A stretch of DNA of 64,000 nucleotides from Plantago major (lineage: Eukaryota > Streptophyta > Magnoliopsida > Lamiales > Plantaginaceae). The stretch lies in NCBI GenBank assembly GCA_026545765.1, contig CM048842.1, positions 27,442,667 through 27,506,666 of the forward strand, given 5' to 3'. Shown here in pieces: positions 1 to 10,089 of this stretch (within the stretch, counting starts at the first letter, position 1; each line of letters opens with the position of its first letter). A program made the position numbers and the translations under genes. The notes beneath the pieces are model-generated. The model searched no databases, was not told where the DNA came from, and saw only the letters and a program-made list of their open reading frames with translations.

Positions 1-505
1 GCCTTACTAGTTTCTGCACCGTCTTTATTTTCATAAAATGGTACAGTAGAGAATTTGCCTATTCCAGCAATTCTTCCTTTCCTAGTAATATAGCAATGTG
101 GATGGCTACATGTCTGAGGGTTGTATTTCTTTTCAGAAACCTCATCCACAAGTTTCTTGTGAATTTGTTGTTCTTTCAAAGGTTGGGTTGCTACTCCTTT
201 TCCTTTGTCAACTACCTTAGCTTTCTGACCAATGCTATAGGTGGTTGAAGAACCATTCTGTTGACTTTTTACAAAGGTCAACCTTTAATCACTCTTCTTC
301 AGAGGAGATGAATTACTCGATTGTTCATCAAGTCCAAGTCCACCTTTCTCAGAGGGATCTCTCAGATATGATTGAACCTCAGTGAGAGTGTCACTAGCCT
401 TTGCATAAGATTGGAAGGATAGCTCTTTCTTTCGGAGTTCCTCATTCTCAGAAAGCAGCTTCATCATTTTCTTATTAAGTTCATCCAAGGCTAGTTTAGA
501 ACCAT
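1..505 (-). pseudogene. Sirevirus-like Ty1/copia gag fragment, inverted
   Basis: On the minus strand this piece encodes a coiled-coil segment with the words LLSENEELRKKELSFQSYAK and YLRDPSEKGGLGLD, followed by a Cys/His-containing stretch (CSHPHCYITRKGRIAG). The same words occur on the plus strand in remnant D (29090-29500), which identifies it as gag or gag-pol linker of the same copia family. It continues beyond the left edge. It abuts, head to head, the plus-strand extra ORF of element A near position 500, so it is a rearranged piece rather than the 5' part of A. Fossil; family assignment rests on similarity to the other copies in this window and on general Sirevirus organisation. Confidence 0.75.
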
Positions 506-1458
506 CTAGTGTGAAGGTATATAAAAATCAGTGATAAACATTCTTCATTATGGGTTACTATGAATTCTTCTCTAATTACTCAATACTTTCTACTTACAGG
601 CTCATTTAGAAGTAAAAGTGCAAGGGGGAAGAGTTGCGACCTCCCCTGTACCCATGGAAATTGATGAAGCCCCCAAGGTAACATCACCAGAAAGAACACC
701 AGAAACTGAGAAGGTTTCTGAGAAAAATGATTCTGAGCCTCCTATTGTGGAGGTAAGTGAAAAAATCAGAGATCATTGAAGCTTAATTGCATAAATTCTT
801 TTATGACAATTTCCTAAGTATTGTGATAATTTTAATTCTCAGGTTCAAAAAGAAAGAGAGGATGCTGAGGATCAGACTTCCAAGTCTCCTCCTCACACCA
901 AGATATCTGAGACACCTGGAACCTCAATAGTCCAACCATTTGAGCCTGTTGCTGTTGCACAGGTAACACAGATACTTGACTACTCTAAAAACCAGATGTG
1001 TACTAAAATTTTGAAACTAACTCAAAACTCTCTCTCTTTCGGGCTCAAGCTAGTGCCACAATGGTCCCTGAAGTTTCAGACAAGGACCTACTTCCATTTT
1101 TCAAGAATCACACTCTGCCAAAGCATCTCAAGTGCTTCAAGAAATGGCAGAGACTCAGATGCTCTGATTTGACTGAAATAACAAGGGTCATTGATCACCC
1201 TACTAGAAGAGAAAGAGCATTTGACCTTGAAAATTATGTCCATGCAATGTTCCCAACAGAGAAATACTCTTTTGCTTCTCTAATGCATAAGGACTTCATC
1301 AAGGAAGCGGCACACAAGCTCATTCAAACCTTTGTAAAGGCAGATGGTCAGACCAGAATGCACATGGCATTCAAGCCAATCTTGCCCAGTCTCTACAAAT
1401 CATACCCTCTGAGAAAGAGGAAGTAAATGGACAAATGTACACTATTCTAGAAGTGATC
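506..1458 (+). pseudogene. Element A extra ORF, cassette and first helical blocks
   Basis: This part has short coding cassettes of roughly 100 bases (around 600-755 and 840-962) separated by AT- and T-rich gaps that end in CAG, then a conserved helical block at 1061-1426 with the words FKKWQRLRCSDL and RAFDLENYVHAMFPTE. The same block occurs in B (12560-12830), E (53715-54161) and F (61900-62290), which argues that it was a constrained domain of the family's protein. No known catalytic motif is visible. It is truncated on the left by the junction with the inverted gag piece and on the right by the CACTA element. Part of a fossil element. Confidence 0.7.
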
Positions 1459-1461
1459 AAT

Positions 1462-2758
1462 CACTACAAAAAAATCCTGTTTTAGCGACGGAACTATCCG
1501 TCGCTAAAACAGGACCGATCCGTCGCTAAATTCGTAGTGACGGATTTAGCGACGGATCACACCCCATCTCAATTTTGTTCGTCTCTAGGTTTTTTGCGAC
1601 GGTTAATTTATCCGTCGCTAATTAGCGACGGATAAAGTGTTGACCGTCTAAAAAAAAGCAGCACTATTTAGCGACGGATAGTTATCCGTCGCTAAATAGT
1701 ATTTTTTGTTTTTTTATTTTTGATACGAATATTTTGACAATTTTATACGAATATTCAATACGGATAAATCGATAATTTTATTCAATTCGGATAAACCAAC
1801 AATTATATACGAATATTCAATACGGATAAACCGACAATTGTATACGATTATTCAATACGCATAAACTGATAATTTTATTCAATACGGATAAACCGACAAT
1901 TGCATACAATATTCGATAATACAATATACAACATTTAATAATAATTAATACAAATAAGAAATTACAAAATTAATAAGAAATTACAATAATGAATTATTCA
2001 AAATTAATACAAGAATACAATAATTCAAATAAGATCTTGTTGCATCTTGACGAATCTTGGACGGATGAAGTCGGATCGGGTCGTGGAGGCAGTAGACGGT
2101 GGTGGCGGACGGTGGTGGCAATGGAGTGGCGGATCTGGTGGTGGCGCTTGGTGGTGGCAGCGGAGTGGCGTGGTGGCTGTGGTGGTGGAGTAGTGGTGGC
2201 CGTGGTGGTGGCAGTGGAGTGGAGTGGAGTGGTGTGGTGGTGGCAGTGGAGTGGTCGCCGTGGTGGCAGTGGAGTGGTGTGGTGGTGGGTGGTGGTGGAG
2301 TGGAATGGTGGTAGTGGGAGTGGTGGTGGAGTGGAATGGTGGTGGTGTAGTGGAATGGTGGTGGTGGGAGGAAGGAAGTAGGAGAGTTTAGGGTTTGTGA
2401 GTGAAGGGAGGAAGAGGAAGGGTTAAATATTAGGGTTTACCGCCGATTTTAGCGACGGATAGATTTATCCGTCGCTAAATTTAATTTTTTTATTTTTAAA
2501 TAACATATTTAACGACGGATAATCTATCCGTCGTTAAAATACTTTTTTTTTAAAAAAAAAATTTAAAAAGTCAACAGAAGTAACGACTAATAGAATTATC
2601 CGTCGTTATTTAGCGACGGATAAATAGCGACGGATTTAACGACGGATTAGCGACGGATACGGCGAAACGCCCTATCCGTCGCTAATTTGAGCGATCCGTC
2701 GCTAATTTTAGCGATCCGTCGCCCCTAATGGTCGCTATTTTGCAGAATTCTTGTAGTG
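1462..2758. mobile_element. Non-autonomous CACTA (En/Spm-type) DNA transposon
   Basis: The element starts CACTACAAAAAAATC and ends GAATTCTTGTAGTG, so it has CACTA-type terminal inverted repeats, and it is flanked by the 3-bp target duplication AAT (1459-1461 and 2759-2761) expected for this superfamily. The subterminal 200-300 bases at each end are packed with copies of a GCGACGGAT word in both orientations, the usual layout of transposase-binding repeats. The interior is AT-rich, then a GGT/GTG-rich low-complexity tract (about 2080-2390). No transposase is visible, so it would depend on another element. It interrupts the extra ORF of element A and is therefore younger than A. Orientation is undetermined. 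Confidence 0.9.
2080..2400. repeat. GGTGGT-rich low-complexity tract inside the CACTA element
   Basis: About 300 bases of the plus strand are dominated by GGTGGT, GGAGTGG and GGTGGC words. Two overlapping open frames here read only as Trp/Gly/Val-rich strings, the signature of a degenerate trinucleotide repeat rather than a protein. It lies between the two arms of subterminal repeats and has no similarity I recognise. Confidence 0.8.
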
Positions 2759-2761
2759 AAT

Positions 2762-3371
2762 CTGGTCTCTGAAGATGAAGAAGAGAAGGAGACAGATAAA
2801 AATGATTATGAAGAACCTCCTTCTGACCATCACAAGGATGAAGATGATAAGAAGGATGATGATGATGCCCCTGCACCAGGGACATGAGGGATTGCACAAG
2901 GAAACAATGCCTCAGTTGCTGAAAAGTACACTGACAAGACTTCACAGAATTCCCCTCCTCCATCTCCTCAGAGATCTACCCATCCCTCTCCCCAACAAAG
3001 AGACACTACTGAACAAGTAGTTGAGCACTCTGAGGACAACACTCAGAAGATATTGGATGCACAAGCCAGAGTTGCTCAACTCAAGCAATTGTTGGAGGAA
3101 GAACAACAGCTAAATCTTCAACTAGCTGAATCTAAAGCAAAGCTCCAAAAGATTGAAGATCTTACCATCAAGGAAACGGAAGCTTATGCTAAGATGAAAG
3201 AACTCCAGCTTGCTGTTCAAGCAATTACTGAAGAATTAGATACTGAGCAAGTATCTGAAGACAAGCATGATGCTAAGGCTGCATTACCAAAAGATGTACC
3301 ATTCTCCTCCTCACTGAAAGGAAAGAAGCCCATCTCTGAGATGGTTGCTGGGCTAGAAAATATTGAGAAAA
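2762..3371 (+). pseudogene. Element A extra ORF, acidic and coiled-coil block
   Basis: After the CACTA element the sequence continues with an acidic stretch (Asp/Glu/Lys-rich, GATGATGAT runs near 2840-2870), then a Pro/Ser-rich linker and a heptad-like coiled coil (3053-3385; words ARVAQLKQLLEEEQQLNLQL and GKKPISEMVAGLENI). The same blocks occur in E (52900-53700) and F (61388-61800). The block is cut on the right by a solo LTR. A coiled coil suggests oligomerisation; the function is unknown. Part of a fossil element. Confidence 0.7.
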
Positions 3372-5234
3372 AGTCGCGCCCCTGAACTTTTTCACCTCAT
3401 AAGCATGTTTAAATATGTTTTTAAGCAAATTTTAATATTTTGATATGTGTTATATACGTGGTCTTATTTGTGGAAAAAAATTAAATTTTATAATGTGACA
3501 TGGTATATTTGTGCTATATCTTGATGTTAAAAATTGATATTATGTGACCGTAATTGAATTTTAATTGTTATAGTTTTGGACCGGCTTGTTATTGGTTTTA
3601 ATTTTAACCGTTTTACATCCAATCGAAAGCCTATGAAAGAACGGACACCGTAATATGAACCGTATGAATTTATAGTATTTGTTTAGTGGACCTCTTTAAC
3701 TTTCGAGTCGTCTTTGTGAAACTAAAATAAGCAGGTTGGTACAAATAATTGGTTGATAAAAATAATGTTGTTAGTTAAATTTGATGGTATGATTCACGTC
3801 CACCGCCTCTGCACTTGATCCTTTTCCTTCGGAGATTTAATGCGAAAATTGGCTTCTTCAGCACCAAATTGTTTACGCCCCACACATTCACCAAACCGAA
3901 TGTTACACACACTCACTTATTACCACAGATCAGAACAAACGAAAAATAAAAAGAAAGAAAAAAAATGATGATGGAGAGAAGGTGAAAAGGGGATAGAAAC
4001 TGTCTCTATGAAATTCGGGAGCTATGGACAAGGATGCTATAGCAACCGAATAGATTTGTGAAGGCCAGACGGTCTTTTTGCACCTAGAGATGGTATGGTA
4101 ACGATAATAGTATTTTTGGACGGTCATTGGTAAGTGTATTTAGTACTTCGTTATTTAGTATCTTTGTAAGTAATTTCGGTAACTTGTTGACTTGATATTA
4201 TTGCTATGATGCTAGCATACGGGCTATGTAGATGTGAATTATATGGTTCAAGGTGTTGATATGAAATGTGAAAGTATACTGTGCTATATATGAAATATTT
4301 CGTTCTGGATACGATGAAAAGCTAAAAATGATTGGCTGAGGATATGTATCGATTGTTCCCATATACGGATGGGACATGTGTGTTGCTGTATGAAAATATA
4401 ATTATACTCTGATAAAGTGTTAGACATATATATATACATATATGATTATCTGAATTGCATTAATAAGAGATAAGGGGATTCTGTTTTGGCTGCTGACGAT
4501 CTTGAGTCATGTGTTATGCGAAAATTCTCCAGTATTGACTGGATACAGAGTACCGTACGGCCACCCTGAGTTCACTGAACTCCATGTCTTATATGATGAA
4601 ATTGATGGTAACGCAATGGTCGTCATCGTGATCACAAATTACTCCTGGTCGTAACAGAGCCATAGCGGACAATGAAAATGACTAAGCACGTGTGCATTAT
4701 TATATAAATGTGAATGATGTTAAGTGTTTATAGCTGATTGGAATGAGAAGTGAAATGATGTGATTTTGAAACTGAATAAATAGAAGTCATATGCTGATTG
4801 TGAATCGATGTGAATGTATGTGATTGAAAGATATGTGCTTACCCGGTGTTAAATGGCTTGTTGCCGGTTATTTTACTTGTTATTAAATGACCTGTTACTA
4901 ATTATACTTGTTGAGGTCCGCAACTCATTCAAAATGCGATGATAGTTTTATAGATATTGAGTCAAAGGCAGGCCTTAGCGGAAAAGATATTAAGACATGC
5001 ATCAAGGGTCGGCTAGCTTGTTTCTAATCCTTCTCCCTCGGCTCGTCCTCTGCATATCATACATGAAAGCACTCTTGTTCTGTAAAAAGAGAATTTATAA
5101 GAAAGATGTGAAAATGTACTTTGCTTGCATTCATAAATAATTGTGGTCAAAGTACTTCCTTTCAAAGCTTCCGCGCGCATCTTAAATTATATTTTACTGT
5201 CGGTAATTATCTGTGAAGGTGACAGGGCGTCACA
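3372..5234 (+). mobile_element. Solo LTR, probably Ty3/gypsy (Tekay-like)
   Basis: A non-coding 1.86-kb block interrupts the extra ORF of A. It is flanked by the 5-bp direct repeat GAAAA (3367-3371 and 5235-5239). Its ends form an imperfect inverted repeat (a GCGCCCC-type start and a GGGCGTCACA end), as in many plant gypsy LTRs that begin TGTGACGCCC. No coding capacity or primer-binding site lies within. A solo LTR formed by LTR-LTR recombination is the simplest reading. The clade name is a guess from the end sequence. Fossil, younger than A. Confidence 0.7.
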
Positions 5235-5239
5235 GAAAA

Positions 5240-6983
5240 TGCCCAAGAGGATGAAGATCACTGGGATGAAGACTCAGATGATAAAGAATACAGAACCTTG
5301 GTAGAACATGCAAATGTTCACTTGAGTGTTTATCACTTAAAGAGAAAACTGATTGCTCCTCAAAGCTTCAGTAAGATACCAAATCTCAACTCCCATGATT
5401 ACATGGCTAGATACCAGGTTCTAGCAACTCTAAGAAAGGAATTGTCTCAATAAAATGAAGTAGTCATTGCATCAGTCCCTGCTGAAATGAAGAAGTTCAC
5501 TGAGTTAATCACTCAGAGAACAACAAGCTTAGTCATTGCTCAGAGAGACCTAGGCATGGTGAGGGATGATGACAATACTCTTGCTGAAAAAGGCCTCAAT
5601 GAGGCTAGCTATGCTGCTGGAAAAACAGATGCTACTCAAGGTCCACTGGCAGAGCTCACTGATAAGGAAACAGGACTTATCAAACAGAATCAGGAGCTCA
5701 AGGCTGATTTGGAAAAGTTGGTTGCTGGTTACAACTATCTGCAAGGAAACTTTGACTCCCTCTCAGAATCTTTTTTGATTCTTAGTCAGTCAACAATGAC
5801 TAAGGGGGAAGGATCTCAAGGTGCTCAGAGAGGAACAGGAAGAGGAAACAAAAGAAAATCTGAACAACCACATCTCAAAATAAATGAGCCCTCCTTCATT
5901 CAAGCTGTTACTCAGATAGTAGCAACAACTGAGTAGATTCCTGAACAAGGAATGACAACAAGGGCCAGATTACAGACAAGATCACAGAGACCTCCAGAGG
6001 GAACCAAGTCTCCAAGGAGAAGACAAGTAATAGGGATTGAAGAATCTTCTGAAGAAGAAGAAGAAGAAGAAGGCCAAATCAAATTCCAAGGCAATAAAGA
6101 TGCATGCAAATCTCCCAAGAACACCTTTAATGATGATGATGAGGAAACTGATGATGATGAAGCTCCTCTTCACAGAAAAAGAAAAAGGGAATTTAGCACA
6201 TCTGAGCCCATAGCTGCAAAGCCTTTGGCAGCTAAAACACCCTCTGGAAATACCAAGTCTATCCAGGGTGGTTCTTCAAACAATCCCCCAAAGAAAAATT
6301 CAAAGACAAAAAGGAAGAGAGCAAGGGATATCAAGTTTGGCAGGATACTTCCACAAAAGCCAGAAGATGCCCTGATTGAATATGTGAAGACTGACAACAA
6401 GTCCTCCTCCTACAGGTGTATTCATCAGAAAAATGGATACTAGATACTGGAACTCAAGCACTTGCTTGTAAATGAAAAAGGATTTCCAGTACCCATCCAT
6501 CAACAACTTATGGCATGGAGAAAAGATAAGCCAATCTTGATCAACACCAATCATGTCAAAGCTTGGTTAGATTTTGAGGTTGTCAAGAGAGTTGAAGCCA
6601 TGAGGAAGGACCTTAATGATGAGTGTCCTTATGGAAAACCTGATGATATGCAAAGAGTCCCAAACCTCACTGGAACATGCACAAGGACAAGACTTTCTAT
6701 GGAACCCTTTGAGTCATTCTACATGATTGAAGATCAATACAAGGGTGACATCAGATATCTGAGGATCATATATGAGCACTTCAAGCTATCAGATATCATA
6801 ATTGAGCATGCCTGGAAATGGGAAAAGTATTTGTGGGTCAAACACTTTGCCAAGAAGAATCCCACCAAATCATACAAAGAAGTCTGTGGATATGCCAGAG
6901 ACACTGAGATGTTAGTCAGGACTTTTCTCTATGACTACTCAGATGACATCAAAAGATTTGGAGATATAAAATTTGCAAATTGA
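5240..6983 (+). pseudogene. Element A extra ORF, second helical block and C-terminal domain
   Basis: This resumes the family protein. It contains an acidic DED-rich piece, a helical block (5400-5930; words RTTSLVIAQRDLGMVRDD and GPLAELTDKETGLIKQNQE), a basic/acidic low-complexity region with a long Glu run (6050-6080), and the conserved C-terminal domain (6350-6983; words AWRKDKPILINTNH, HAWKWEKYLWVKHFAKKNP, YARDTEMLVRTFLYDYSDD). The C-terminal domain is shared by copies B, D, E and F. I recognise no enzyme motif in it. Part of a fossil element with several breaks. Confidence 0.75.
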
Positions 6984-7377
6984 TCCATGAAATTGCTGAA
7001 ATCTTGAAGATTTTTGAAGACTTGAAGACTAGTTAATTAGGATGTTTACTTGGAGCTTGGTTATTCCTGTTGTCCTAATTCAACTATGTATTTTAAATCT
7101 TGCTGATTGTACTGAAATGTGTTTTATTCATTGTAAAAGTTATCTGTGAACTTTCCATGTAACATATCTGATGAACCTACTCTCAGATATCAATCTATAA
7201 AAAGAAAACTTGTCAACAAAGATCACACGTTGTGATTTGGTTGATGTTTACTTTCTGCACTTAATTAAATGAATTGAAAAGATAATAAGAAATGATTAAG
7301 TGTTGGATTGTTCCCTCTTCCAAGTTGTAATAGGTTTTAAAGATAGTCATCGTTGACTGATCAAAAAGGGAGAAATT
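6984..7377 (+). other. Element A 3' untranslated stretch and polypurine tract
   Basis: AT-rich non-coding sequence follows the extra ORF. It ends with a purine run (7363-7375, AAAAAGGGAGAAA) directly before the TG of the LTR, the position of the plus-strand primer for reverse transcription. The same tract precedes the LTRs of D, E and F. Confidence 0.8.
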
Positions 7378-8944
7378 TGTTAGGAATATCTGTTTAGATT
7401 TTGATCAGCAACCAAATGACTTATCTAAGCACAGAAAGGTGCTTAGTACTCTTGGTTCACCTGAACACTGTAAAAGAGGAAAATCAGTAAGTATGTTAGT
7501 CTAGCAAATCTTGTATAGGATGTTGGGTCTCTGAATGTAATTTTTATTTATTTGAAGAAGACCAAGAAGGAAGCATCTAAGCAAATGAACTAATTTTCAG
7601 AAGACTGAAGTTTGCTCAAGATTGCTGAAGACTAAGGAGAAAAGTTTCCTCAGATACCTATGTCCAGAAACCTTGAGGCAACAAGTGTTTTGATTAAACA
7701 AGTTACTCAAAGGATAACTGATAACACAAGTGTACTGAGTAAGGAACATGTCAAGTCTCAGAAAGCTTCACGTATCCGTTGAGACAACATGATAAATATA
7801 GTACAATGCATTTATTGCTCGGACAGAAATGTCTGCACAAAAGTAGAAGTCTCTGAAGAAGAAGACAAAGAACTCTGTAGTACTATATACGGATATCAAT
7901 AGTTTGAATTTGAATTGAGCCTCATAGATACTATTTAAAGGGCTTCAAATTCAACTATAAATATCATCACTTAGAATGCTTGAAATCACACTGAAAACAC
8001 ACAAAACTTACACCAAGAACTTACTTAAAACTTGAACTCACATTGAAACTACAACTTACTGAATATCTTCAAGTGATCTGTCAAGCCTACAAGCTTTCTT
8101 ACTACTTACCTTCTAGCTTTCTGTTGCGACTAAAGCTCTAGAACTCTAAGTAGTATACAAGTTCTAAGTGTCCTGATCCTTAACAAGCATTGCTATCAGT
8201 AAAGGAGTTGAATCAAAAGATCAAGTATCTGAGATTCATTCTCTAGAACATTTAACAAAGACTTGGGTTAGTAAAGAATAAGTTACCATACATTGTGAAG
8301 TGTATTACGTAAACTTGATTCTATAGAGCTTTCTGAAATAACTGTGTAAGTTATAAAGAAGCTCACCTGACAAACTACTTTAACCATAAACCAACAGGCG
8401 TGGAGTATAGGAAGTACTTAGTTTGGGAAACTATGGAACAACTCCAAGTTTACTGAGCACAGGAAGTACTTAGTTTTGGAAACTAAGGAATAGCTCAAAA
8501 AGGTTTCTGAGTAGAGGAAGTACTTGGCTCTGATAGCTGGGGAACAACTTAGGGGGAAACATTTGGTTGGGAACCAAGTGTTGCAGGAATCAAGAGATAG
8601 GATATTTGTAAGGGTACTTCATTTATCTATCTTAGTGGATTCTAGGTCTGAGAAAGGCCGAAATGGATTAGTTGAAGGATTACACCACCTTCAGATACCA
8701 CTAAAATTTGTTGTGTTATTTACTTACTGAATTTACCAAGCTTTATTCATCTTGTTAAGTATTTACACACTTTTACTCTGCTGAGCACATGCAGTTATCA
8801 CAAAAAGTCTTCCGCTCTCTGAAATTAAGTATCAGATATCTTCACAGATATCTGAGAAACTTTGTTTATCGACAAAAGTTTTAAAAGACTATTCACCCCC
8901 CCCCCCCCCCGAAGTATTTTACTTTGCCATTATCTGGACCAACA
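7378..8944 (+). mobile_element. 3' LTR of element A (Sirevirus-like)
   Basis: The LTR starts TGTTAGGAATATC and ends TCTGGACCAACA (TG...CA), 1567 bases. Close to its 3' end lies a poly-C run after ATTCA, a feature of Sirevirus LTRs. Inside are a tandem array of about 60-base units that each fold into a hairpin (8410-8555) and a 9-bp-stem hairpin (8832-8855). Five other LTRs of the same family in the window share this plan: 17552-18939, 31559-33019, 36908-38570, 49961-51509, 57356-59065. Confidence 0.9.
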
Positions 8945-9297
8945 AAACTCAATTGCCACATCAACCACAGCAGCAGAGTATATTCCTGCTGGGTGTTGAG
9001 CTTCACAAATCTTGTGGATACAACAACAACTCAGAGATCAATGAAGTGAAAACTCCTATTTTCTGTGACAACACAAGTGCTATTGCAATAACTCAGAATC
9101 CTAAGTTCTATGCAAGAACAAAGCACATTGATGTTAGACACCACTTCATTAGAGATAATGTTGAAAAATCCAATTTTGAGATACTCAAGATTGGTACAGA
9201 AGACCAACTTGAAGATATCTTCACAAAGCCTCTGCAAGAGAGCAAATTCCTAACCTTAAGACATAGTCCTGGGTTAATGGAATTGCCTAGCTGCTAA
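8945..9297 (+). pseudogene. Ty1/copia pol, C-terminal RNase H part (element B)
   Basis: The plus strand encodes the hallmark end of copia RNase H: CDNTSAIAITQNP, RTKHIDVRHHFIRD and the tail TEDQLEDIFTKPL. These words are diagnostic of plant Ty1/copia polyproteins. The upstream polyprotein is separated from it by the insertion of A. It fixes the orientation and superfamily of B. Fossil. Confidence 0.92.
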
Positions 9298-10089
9298 ATT
9301 GGTCACTGAGACGGGAACTCAGTAAGCCAATAGAGAAGAATAAGGCTTTCTAAAAAGAAAGGCACTTAAAGAGAGAAGGAGATATCTGAGACAGGCACTC
9401 AGATATCAAAGCTAAGTGTAAAGTTAGTTAAAGAGGTATCTGAAATGGGTATTCAGATATTTGAGGCCACTAATTAAGGGGGAACACAAAAGAAGAGAAG
9501 CTGACAAACAGTACTATCTGTCAGAAGTCAACTATCTCTTGTGTTTTGAAAAATTTCCATTTTTGTGATAATTTTCAAACAACACTGGACGCTTAATTAA
9601 TAAGCTCAGAAACCAGTTTGTCTCCTAGTTGCAGGTTGCTGAGTATTGAAAACGACTCAGATAGCTATTAGCCAAATAGCATTAATTGGGCACAATTACA
9701 TGTGTTGATTATGATCATTGCTGAGAAAGCAATCTCAACCATTGAAAGAAATGGATATTGTAATTCAACGGATCAGATGAGTCCCTTTAGCCCACTAGCG
9801 CAGTAACCCAGTAACTGGCCCCGTTCGAGAAATGTAGATACAAAATTCATTTGTATCAATGTACTTGCATTGCTATATAAAGAAGTTTATGGAAAAAAAA
9901 AAAAAGGGATGAATTTCGTCTAAACTCACATTTTAACAAGCACCGAAATAGCAAAAACCTTTAACTTTTCTCTGCTAATCCACTCTGAAATCGTCTGAAT
10001 TTCTGCTAAGTTTTTCTGCAAAGAATCACTTAATCGAATTCGACCTTAATCTCTTTCAATCTCTCTCACTACTACTTCTATTTAAAGAG
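9298..10089 (+). other. Spacer between pol and the extra ORF of element B, with serial hairpins
   Basis: No ORF is visible. Three inverted repeats with similar purine-rich loops follow pol: 9305-9323 (6-bp stem), 9381-9407 (10-bp stem GATATCTGAG) and 9436-9460 (9-bp stem with one wobble). The rest is ordinary AT-rich sequence with a short A run near 9895-9905 and CT-rich sequence just before the ATG at 10090. The spacer could hold the signals by which the downstream ORF is expressed; that is inference. Confidence 0.6.

Larger units (their letters stand above)
506..8944 (+). mobile_element. Element A: 3' half of a Sirevirus-like Ty1/copia retrotransposon
   Basis: A keeps the extra ORF that lies downstream of pol in this family (about 506-6983), a 3' untranslated stretch, a polypurine tract (7363-7375) and a 3' LTR (7378-8944). 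Gag and pol are not present on this side of the junction near 500. Two other elements sit inside it: a CACTA element (1462-2758) and a solo LTR (3372-5234), each with a target duplication. A itself ends directly against the RNase H end of another copia copy (B), so A was inserted into B. It is a decayed fossil with several breaks. Confidence 0.8.

Noticed and set aside
1989-2381. 130-codon Trp/Gly/Val-rich open frame and an overlapping one at 2099-2314
   Set aside because: They read a GGTGGT-rich low-complexity tract inside the CACTA element; composition explains the openness and no domain is visible.
8895-8912. Poly-C runs (also 18886-18904, 38518-38536, 49993-50006, 57391-57403) as G-quadruplex or assembly artefact
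   Set aside because: They occur at the same place in most LTRs of the family and match the CCCCCC tract known near Sirevirus LTR ends; a family feature, not a special signal.
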